From contig WQXW01000154.1 of assembly GCA_009781575.1 (NCBI GenBank), positions 1 through 5,274 of the forward strand: DNA of 5,274 nt. The letters run 5' to 3'. Under the pieces are notes generated by a model. That model saw nothing but the letters and a program-made list of their open reading frames with translations. It did no database searches and was not told the DNA's origin. Positions 1-5,274 of this stretch are shown here, in pieces (position 1 is the stretch's first letter; the number at the start of each line of letters is the position of its first letter). Source of the DNA: Solirubrobacterales bacterium (GTDB lineage Bacteria > Actinomycetota > Thermoleophilia > Solirubrobacterales > Solirubrobacteraceae). The translations under genes were made by a program, and so were the position numbers.

Positions 1-443
1 CAGTCGCGCGCGCTGGACCCGCGCGGGAAGATGTCACTGGAGACGCTGTCGTAGGTGATCGCCGTCGTGGGCGGGCGCCAGTCGGCCACCACCTGGCCGT
101 CGTAGCCCAGCGCCGCCAGCCGGCGAGGGTCCTTGAACGCAGTCCTCGTCGGCGCCTGGCCGGGGTTGTCGAACACCACGTCCAGCACCCACGGCAGCCG
201 TCGCCCCGGTCCGCCTGCCGCCGCCCCGTTCGCCCCGCGCGCCGCGTCAGCCGTGCCCGTCGCCACGCCGCCAGCCGCGCCAGCCGCGCCAGCCGCGCCA
301 GCCGCGCCAGCCGCGCCGCCGCCCGCCGCCCCGTGCGCCGCGTCGAGCCCCGGCGGCCGGGCGCCGCCGCCGCACCCCGACAGGCCGAGCGCCACGCCGC
401 CCGCCGCGATGCCGGCGCGCCGGAGCGCCTCCCGTCGCGTCAC
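1..443 (-). CDS. Secreted Tat lipoprotein, N-terminal part (gene runs off the left edge)
   Basis: Only the first 147 codons are present. The GTG start at 443 is preceded by a Shine-Dalgarno sequence, GGGAGAGG, five bases or fewer upstream. The N-terminus is a classic export signal: twin arginine at residues 3-4, a second Arg pair at 8-9, an Ala/Gly/Leu-rich hydrophobic core at about 10-22, and the lipobox LSGC with the lipidated Cys at 24. A low-complexity Gly/Ala linker covers about residues 25-80. A folded-looking segment follows, with LPWVLDVVFDNPGQAP, LAALGYDGQVV, AITYDSVSSDIFPRGS. The NPG..PT.T...DP..L...GY.GQV and TYDS...DIFP.GS pattern recalls N-terminal parts of some secreted glycoside-hydrolase-like proteins. 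That is recall, not a search result, so the enzymatic role is uncertain. The protein should be anchored to the outer face of the cytoplasmic membrane. It starts 59 bases after the stop of the gene fragment at 503-595, so the two may once have formed an operon. Confidence 0.82.
   Translation of the reverse strand, partial: MTRREALRRAGIAAGGVALGLSGCGGGARPPGLDAAHGAAGGGAAGAAGAAGAAGAAGGVATGTADAARGANGAAAGGPGRRLPWVLDVVFDNPGQAPTRTAFKDPRRLAALGYDGQVVADWRPPTTAITYDSVSSDIFPRGSSARD
271..315. repeat. 9-bp tandem repeat, five copies, within the lipoprotein linker
   Basis: The unit CCAGCCGCG occurs five times in a row without error. On the coding strand it reads GCTGGCGCG, so each copy adds Ala-Gly-Ala and the reading frame is preserved whatever the copy number. 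The repeat sits in the flexible linker between the lipid anchor and the folded domain, a place where length changes by slippage would be tolerated. Confidence 0.85.
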
Positions 444-502
444 GCCCTCTCCCGGCTGCCGGTCCTGGGGCCGCGGCGGCGGCCGTCGTGTCGGGCGCCC
501 GC

Positions 503-595
503 TCACCGCTCGCGTTCCCCGCTGAGCAGGCGCTCGGCGTACATGTGGATCATCCGCGCGATCCCCTCATAATCCTGGACCCGTGGCGCGCGTGT
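503..595 (-). pseudogene. Orphan 3' end of an unidentified gene
   Basis: This minus-strand frame is open between a stop at 598-596 and the stop at 505-503. From about 576 it reads like real protein: VQDYEGIARMIHMYAERLL followed by SGERER and TGA, amphipathic and with strongly G/C third positions. There is no plausible full-length gene upstream in this frame. The only ATG codons (553 and 544) would give peptides of 16 residues or fewer. The likeliest reading is the C-terminus of a larger protein whose upstream part was removed or frameshifted, perhaps by the event that placed the inverted-repeat element at 688-1103. In the adjacent frame, bases 692-578 also have G/C-rich third positions, so a single extra base near 575-580 could have split one gene. 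I do not recognise the family. Confidence 0.33.
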
Positions 596-687
596 TCACC
601 GGGAAGCCACGCCCGGCCGTGACGGATCGGTGGATCCGGGTTTGGAGGGACGAGGATCCCGCGCTCCCGTCCGGCTCGACGCCGGCG

Positions 688-749
688 CCGTTGGTGAATT
701 CAAAAAGAGAATTCGTTCCGCGCGGAACGAATCCAAAAAACAAAACACG
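688..749 (+). repeat. Left 62-bp inverted repeat with internal palindrome
   Basis: This segment matches the reverse complement of 1042-1103 at 59 of 62 positions. It begins CCGTTGGTG and ends CAAAACACG. Inside it, 711-732 is a perfect 22-bp palindrome centred on GTTCCGCGCGGAAC, extendable to 26 bp (709-734) with one mismatched pair. It carries A-rich runs (CAAAAAG and CCAAAAAACAAAACAC) that stand out sharply from the GC-rich surroundings. Similarity to the right copy stops abruptly outside 688. No obvious target-site duplication flanks the pair. Confidence 0.93.
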
Positions 750-1016
750 AAGCTCCCGGGCTCGACCCCACGCTGTGCACCGCGGAAGGCAGGGCCAGCT
801 CCGCCTCCGCCCGCCGGAGCTCCTCCGGACTCAGCGCCCCGTGTTCGGTTTCCCACCGGTTCAGGTGGGCGGCAAGCGCCTCGGCGCGCAGCTTTGCCGC
901 CGCGGCCTCGGCGAGCCACGCCGAGAGGCTGGCGCCGCCGTGCCGCGCCGCCTGGCGTGCGACCAGCCGGCGGCGGCGGGGGGGAGGAGGATGTTGCCTA
1001 TTTTGACGGCTCCCAA
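700..1016 (-). pseudogene. Ribbon-helix-helix antitoxin-like gene, frameshifted, enclosed by inverted repeats
   Basis: Two minus-strand frames join into one antitoxin-like protein. The first starts at TTG 1016 and reads LGAVKIGNILLPP, like the short beta strand that opens ribbon-helix-helix DNA-binding proteins. After a run of seven C on the coding strand (plus 969-975 area) the next frame continues RRRRLVARQAARHGGASLS, then AWLAEAAAAKLRAEAL, then LNRWETEHGALSPEELRRAE, and ends with TGA at 702-700. Adding one base to the run restores about 105 codons. The SLSAWLAEAA..KLR helix and the W-E-x-E-H-G-x-(L/F)-(T/S)-x-E-E-L tail resemble antitoxins of actinobacterial type II toxin-antitoxin modules (recalled family pattern). 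No toxin gene is visible downstream. The final 18 codons, from the Cys of CFVFWIRSARNEFSF back to the boundary, lie in or next to the left repeat. It is either a real pseudogene or an intact gene with a sequencing error in the homopolymer. The TTG start has only a weak, distant GGAG upstream. Confidence 0.6.
702..734 (-). terminator. Terminator-like hairpin in the left inverted repeat
   Basis: On the minus strand the near-palindrome 734-709 can fold into a GC-rich stem capped by GCGC and is followed by TCTCTTTTT. This has the form of a Rho-independent terminator pointing left, out of the element. It coincides with the 3' end of the antitoxin-like gene, whose TGA stop begins at the last T of the run. 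Function as a terminator is inferred from shape only. Confidence 0.5.
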
Positions 1017-1041
1017 GGTGCCGGTCGAGCTCCGGCCGTTG

Positions 1042-1103
1042 CGTGTTTTGTTTTTTGGATTGGTTCCGCGCGGAACGAATCCTCTTTTTGAATCCACCAA
1101 CGG
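1042..1103 (-). repeat. Right 62-bp inverted repeat with internal palindrome
   Basis: This is the partner of 688-749 in opposite orientation, with three differences over 62 bp. Its palindrome spans 1057-1082 (26 bp, one mismatched G/G pair at 1062 and 1077), centred on the same GTTCCGCGCGGAAC core. The mismatches in the two copies fall at different places, so the shared ancestor was probably a perfect 26-bp palindrome. The repeat lies immediately upstream of the TTG start of the antitoxin-like gene and downstream of the regulator gene that ends at 1167. Confidence 0.93.
1057..1089 (+). terminator. Terminator-like hairpin in the right inverted repeat
   Basis: On the plus strand the 26-bp near-palindrome is followed by TCTTTTT, the mirror image of the left copy. 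It points right, out of the element. No plus-strand gene ends here, so its terminator shape may simply follow from the repeat being inverted. If active, it would block plus-strand transcription from entering the convergent regulator gene. Confidence 0.4.
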
Positions 1104-1127
1104 AGCCTCGGACAGGCGGTTACGACA

Positions 1128-1182
1128 GTGTGAACACCCGGCGTATCCCGCCGCGACCCCCCGCGCTCAGGGTGTGAACACC
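1128..1182. repeat. Direct repeat of GTGTGAACACC at the 3' end of the regulator gene
   Basis: GTGTGAACACC occurs at 1128-1138 and again at 1172-1182, 44 bp apart. Each copy is itself nearly palindromic (GTGT-GA-ACAC with flanking G/C). The right copy encodes the last residues of the regulator (VFT before Pro-stop). The left copy read on the minus strand gives VFTLS followed by TAA in another frame. It may be a duplicated gene end or a pair of binding sites; nothing here decides between them. Confidence 0.6.
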
Positions 1183-1622
1183 AGGCACACGCCGTCGCCG
1201 TGGGCGCTCAGCTCGCCGGTGCGCTTCAGGCGGCTGATCGTGGAGGCGACCACGGAGCGCTTCAGGCCGGTGAGGCGCGCGATCTCGGGGGCCGCCAGCC
1301 CCGGGTGGGCGGCGATCGCGGCGAGGATGCGCTGCTTGTTGGCGCCCTGGGGCGCGCGCCCGTCGCGGCCGCGACGGCTGCCCAGGCGGTGGGGGCGGGG
1401 CACCGCGATCAGGTTGGGGCTGCCCGGCGCGACCGCCACCGCCCCCGCGGCGGCCGGCGGCACCGCCGTGACCGCCCGCGGGCCGAGGAGCTCCCGCGCG
1501 GTGGGGCTGGGCAGGGACTCGAGCACGTGCTGCAACTGCTCGATCTCCGCGGCCACGGGCGCCAGCTCACGCAGGCGAGCCTCGACGGTGGCGCGGATCT
1601 GGTGTTCGACTGTTGCGTTCAT
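1167..1622 (-). CDS. Coiled-coil plus winged-helix DNA-binding regulator
   Basis: A 151-residue protein. Residues about 4-38 form a charged heptad-like helix (VEARLRELAPVAAEIEQLQ and onward), a likely dimerising coiled coil. Residues 40-75 are an Ala/Pro/Val-rich linker, and 76-98 a strongly basic stretch (RPHRLGSRRGRDGR). Residues about 95-150 form a winged helix: helix KQRILAAIAAHPG, then LAAPEIARLTG, recognition helix LKRSVVASTISRLKRTG, then the wing ELSAHGDGVCLVF. This is the MarR/ArsR-like fold in the broad sense, with no metal-binding or ligand motif visible, so it probably acts as a DNA-binding regulator in the cytoplasm. The ATG at 1622 lacks a convincing Shine-Dalgarno sequence but sits about 70 bases downstream of a strong promoter. 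The gene is separated by the promoter from the operon upstream, so it is transcribed on its own. The target genes are unknown; autoregulation through the palindrome at 1672-1684 is possible. Confidence 0.85.
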   Translation of the reverse strand: MNATVEHQIRATVEARLRELAPVAAEIEQLQHVLESLPSPTARELLGPRAVTAVPPAAAGAVAVAPGSPNLIAVPRPHRLGSRRGRDGRAPQGANKQRILAAIAAHPGLAAPEIARLTGLKRSVVASTISRLKRTGELSAHGDGVCLVFTP

Positions 1623-1671
1623 GGACTGCCCACGCCAGCGCGGCCGCCTCGCGTGTGTTGAACCACAGTAT

Positions 1672-1684
1672 GAGGCACTGCCTC
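1672..1684. promoter_or_regulatory. 13-bp palindrome, candidate operator
   Basis: GAGGCA-C-TGCCTC is a perfect palindrome with a one-base centre. It lies 17 bases downstream of the -10 box, so about +10 to +22 of the predicted transcript, where a bound repressor would block initiation or clearance. It is in the 5' leader of the winged-helix regulator gene and is the obvious candidate site for self-repression. The role is inferred. Confidence 0.45.
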
Positions 1685-1700
1685 GACGGACGTGACGCCA

Positions 1701-1729
1701 AGTTTACGCAATCATCACAAGTGTGTCAA
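1701..1729 (-). promoter_or_regulatory. Sigma-70-type promoter of the winged-helix regulator gene
   Basis: On the minus strand there is a perfect -35 box TTGACA (1729-1724), a 17-nt spacer, and the -10 box TAAACT (1706-1701), which matches TATAAT at 4 of 6 positions. The predicted start of transcription is near 1694, giving a leader of about 70 bases before the ATG at 1622. The short A/T-richer patch is conspicuous against the GC-rich background. It lies in the gap just after the stop of the membrane-protein gene at 1760. Confidence 0.78.
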
Positions 1730-1759
1730 CGGAGAGAACGGGCCTCCCGGGGCGTGTGT

Positions 1760-2617
1760 TCAGCGGGAGGCGATGTTCGCCGCGGCGCGCCGGCAGGCCG
1801 GGCTGGTCCCGCCCAGGCTGCAGTCCAGCGTGGCGGGGCCGAGCGCGCGGCCGTCGGCGTCGCGTGGCGTGACGTGCGCGGGGGCGGCGTGCAGCGAGGA
1901 TTCGCCGGGAAAGCTCGCCACGAACCACAGCACGCCGGGGGGGAGGCGGGACCCGCGCGCGCGGGCGCCCGCCGCGCCCGCCGCGCCGCCGGCCGTGCGT
2001 GGGAGCGGATGGGTGGGGACCGCTGAGGTATGCCCGCCCACGCGCACCAGCACCTGGGCGACGCCGGGGCCCGCGAGGCCGGCGACCAGGCGCCTCGTGG
2101 GGCCGAGCGCGCTGCCCACCAGCACACCGGCGCGCGCGGGGGCCGCCGCGCAGGCGCTGGCGAGCGTTTCGGCGATGAACAGCGCGTAACAGGTCGTGCC
2201 GCCGCGGTTGTAGCTCTGCAACTGCCAGCGTTCCACGCTCGTGCCGCCGGTGTCCAGCAGCACCGGATTGGTGCTCGCCCCGGATTCCTCGGCGCCGGCG
2301 GACGGGTGGTGGGCACCGCCGAACACCGCGGTCCCGGCCAGCGCGCTGGCGCCGACCAGGCTCACGAGCGCGACGAGCAGCAGCGCGCGGCGGGTGATGC
2401 GCGCCGGGGCCAGCTCGCGGTGGGGCGCGTCGCGGCGGCGGGCCGCGCGCGCGGCCGGGTGGTGAGGGGCGGCGACGGTGCGCGCCGGCCGCCCGGCCCA
2501 GATCTCGACGGAGAGCAGTTCGGTGCGGTACTCGGACTCGAGCTCGGCCAGGATGGGCAGCTCGGAGTCGTAGGGAGCGGGCTCGGGGAAGGGACGGGGT
2601 GTGTGGGTGGGGCTCAT
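1760..2617 (-). CDS. Single-pass membrane protein, putative anti-sigma factor
   Basis: A 285-residue protein. Residues 1-76 are cytoplasmic: an acidic amphipathic helix at about 18-40 (ELPILAELESEYRTELLSVE) and then an Arg/His/Ala-rich basic stretch. One membrane segment spans about 77-99 (ALLLVALVSLVGASALAG). The rest is extracytoplasmic, Ala/Gly-rich, with four cysteines at 143, 156, 266 and 275 that could form two disulfides. The ATG at 2617 overlaps the sigma-factor TGA (ATGA), and there is no independent Shine-Dalgarno, so translation is probably coupled to the sigma gene. That arrangement, plus the topology, is why I call it a likely anti-sigma factor that would hold the sigma factor through its N-terminal part. 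The zinc-binding HxxxCxxC motif of ZAS anti-sigma domains is absent, so the assignment rests on context. A longer in-frame reading upstream to 2971 is only the shadow of the sigma gene. Confidence 0.72.
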   Translation of the reverse strand: MSPTHTPRPFPEPAPYDSELPILAELESEYRTELLSVEIWAGRPARTVAAPHHPAARAARRRDAPHRELAPARITRRALLLVALVSLVGASALAGTAVFGGAHHPSAGAEESGASTNPVLLDTGGTSVERWQLQSYNRGGTTCYALFIAETLASACAAAPARAGVLVGSALGPTRRLVAGLAGPGVAQVLVRVGGHTSAVPTHPLPRTAGGAAGAAGARARGSRLPPGVLWFVASFPGESSLHAAPAHVTPRDADGRALGPATLDCSLGGTSPACRRAAANIASR

Positions 2618-3153
2618 TGCTCGGGCGCGCCGGGTTGGTCGCGCAGTTCGGAGCCGAGGCGGCGGAGCGCGCGCGAGACGCGCGCGCGGGCGTTCTGGAC
2701 GGTGAGGCCCATCTGGGCGGCGACCTGCTCGTAGGGGAGGTCTTCGAGCACGCGCAGGCGCAGCGCTTCGCGCTGCTCGGGGGGCAGCTCGGCCATGCGG
2801 CGGGTGACGGCGTCGCGCAGGTCGGCGAGGCCGGCGAGCTCCTCGATGCGTTCGAGCTCGCGGTCGCTGAGCGCGCGGCGCTCGCGCCCGAGGCGGCGGG
2901 CGCCGCGGCGCACGGCGTCGCCGTGGCGCTCGTGCTCGCGCAGGGTGGAGCGCGCGATGGTCCACAGCCAACCGGAGAGCTCCTCCTCGCTGTGGCCGCG
3001 GAACTGGCCCCGGCGGTCGAGGGCCATCGTGAAGGTGTCGGCCATCAGATCGGTGGCCAGCTCGGGGTCGTGGAGGCGGCGCTGGAAGAAGACCAGCAGC
3101 GACTGGGCGTGGCGGCGGTACAGGCGGGCGAAGTCGTCGGGTTCAAGGGTCAT
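2614..3153 (-). CDS. ECF-type RNA polymerase sigma-70 factor
   Basis: A 179-residue protein from ATG 3153, the usual size of group 4 (ECF) sigma factors. Region 2 covers about residues 8-78: DDFARLYRRHAQSLLVFF, then DPELATDLMADTF, then the -10-recognition helix GWLWTIARSTLREHER. A linker rich in Arg/Glu follows. Region 4 covers about 110-170: AVTRRMAELPPEQREAL, then LEDLPYEQVAAQMGLTVQ, then NARARVSRALRRLGSEL, a helix-turn-helix for -35 recognition. There is no region 3 or 1.1. It would direct polymerase to a specific stress or envelope promoter set. An in-frame ATG at 3216, four bases after the ftsH stop, would add 21 residues; I prefer 3153 because it sits just before the conserved domain, but neither start has a strong ribosome site. 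It follows ftsH closely and overlaps the next gene by 4 bp, implying one transcript. Confidence 0.88.
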   Translation of the reverse strand: MTLEPDDFARLYRRHAQSLLVFFQRRLHDPELATDLMADTFTMALDRRGQFRGHSEEELSGWLWTIARSTLREHERHGDAVRRGARRLGRERRALSDRELERIEELAGLADLRDAVTRRMAELPPEQREALRLRVLEDLPYEQVAAQMGLTVQNARARVSRALRRLGSELRDQPGAPEQ

Positions 3154-3180
3154 CTGCTGGGGTGGGCGCGTCGCCGCGAG

Positions 3181-3193
3181 GGCCCTTTGGGCC
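3181..3193. other. Short hairpin between ftsH and the sigma gene
   Basis: GGCCC-TTT-GGGCC is a perfect 5-bp inverted repeat with a 3-base loop. It falls between the ftsH stop and the preferred sigma start at 3153, about 28 bases upstream of that ATG. There is no T-run after it, so it is not a standard terminator. It could affect read-through, mRNA processing or access to the sigma start. If the start at 3216 is used, it lies inside the coding sequence and may mean nothing. Confidence 0.35.
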
Positions 3194-3220
3194 GCCGGGC
3201 GCGGGCGCTCACCCATCGTG

Positions 3221-5197
<1,977 letters not shown>

Positions 5198-5208
5198 GGG
5201 GGCGGAGT

Positions 5209-5216
5209 CCCTCCTT
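5209..5216 (-). promoter_or_regulatory. Ribosome binding site of ftsH
   Basis: On the minus strand AAGGAGGG is a full match to the anti-Shine-Dalgarno core. It ends 11 bases before the ATG at 5197, slightly more than the usual spacing. It is the strongest ribosome site in the window and fixes the ftsH start. Confidence 0.8.
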
Positions 5217-5274
5217 GCTTGCGCGAAGTGGCTGTCGGGGGCCCTTATGATTACATCCGTGCGCCCGGGACGTA

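Larger units (their letters stand above)
688..1103. mobile_element. 416-bp inverted-repeat-bounded element (MITE-like or gene cassette)
   Basis: Two 62-bp inverted repeats bound a 292-bp interior that is almost entirely one antitoxin-like coding sequence. The size, the long terminal inverted repeats and the absence of a transposase fit a non-autonomous miniature element. The terminal palindromes also resemble REP-type dispersed repeats that flank and mobilise short segments. The neighbouring 3' gene fragment at 503-595 is consistent with disruption at this site. Evidence against: no clear target duplication, and only one instance can be seen here. Confidence 0.42.

Noticed and set aside
688..1103. 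CRISPR-like repeats
   Set aside because: Only two copies, in opposite orientation, separated by coding sequence, so not an array.
680..1112. Target-site duplication flanking the inverted-repeat element
   Set aside because: The bases outside 688 (GCCGGCG) and outside 1103 (AGCCTCGG) share no convincing direct repeat.
583..1695. A 370-codon open frame on the plus strand crossing both inverted repeats and the regulator gene
   Set aside because: It runs antisense through a well-supported gene and through the inverted-repeat element, has Arg/Pro-rich shadow composition and no domain pattern. GC-rich DNA leaves such antisense frames open.
2618..2971. N-terminal extension of the membrane protein back to 2971
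   Set aside because: The extension overlaps sigma regions 2-4 in another frame and is Arg/Pro/Ala shadow. The ATG at 2617 overlapping the sigma stop is the natural start.
5244..5256. A/T-rich patch upstream of ftsH with TATGAT on the plus strand, possible promoter
   Set aside because: TATGAT points away from ftsH and has no -35 box at 15-19 bp. The minus-strand reading (TAATCAT) is poor and its -35 region is not TTGACA-like. It may serve a divergent gene outside the window, but the support is too thin to call.

Overview
The window is very GC-rich, with G or C at nearly every third codon position, and every supportable gene lies on the minus strand. The style of the FtsH protein, an ECF sigma factor followed by a one-pass membrane protein, a coiled-coil plus winged-helix regulator and a Tat lipoprotein suggest a high-GC actinobacterium. 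Thermoleophilia/Solirubrobacterales is my best guess, inferred from style and not from any database match.

Read in the direction of transcription (right to left), the first block is a probable operon. It holds a 658-residue FtsH-type membrane AAA+ zinc metalloprotease (5197-3221), an ECF-type sigma-70 factor (3153-2614, or from 3216) and a single-pass membrane protein (2617-1760). The membrane protein's ATG overlaps the sigma stop codon, and it is probably the cognate anti-sigma factor. The arrangement suggests a membrane-signalled stress regulon in which the encoded protease could act on the membrane regulator. FtsH keeps its ATPase and zinc-site residues, but its pore loop has Leu where classical FtsH has Phe.

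The second block is a stand-alone regulator gene (1622-1167) with an N-terminal coiled coil and a C-terminal winged helix. Its promoter is the clearest in the window (TTGACA, 17-nt spacer, TAAACT). A 13-bp palindrome just past the predicted transcription start is a candidate operator.

The third block (about 500-1140) is the most unusual. Two 62-bp inverted repeats, 59/62 identical, bound a 416-bp unit. Each contains a near-perfect 26-bp palindrome followed outward by a T-rich run. The interior is almost filled by a ribbon-helix-helix antitoxin-like gene on the minus strand, which is broken by a one-base frameshift at a run of seven G. Its last 18 codons and its stop lie inside one repeat. It looks like a MITE-like or cassette-like element carrying an orphan antitoxin relic. 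Just beyond it lies what seems to be the severed 3' end of another gene (595-503).

The left edge holds the first 147 codons of a Tat-exported lipoprotein that runs off the window, with a Gly/Ala linker built on a 9-bp tandem repeat. No rRNA, tRNA, CRISPR array or convincing plus-strand gene was seen.
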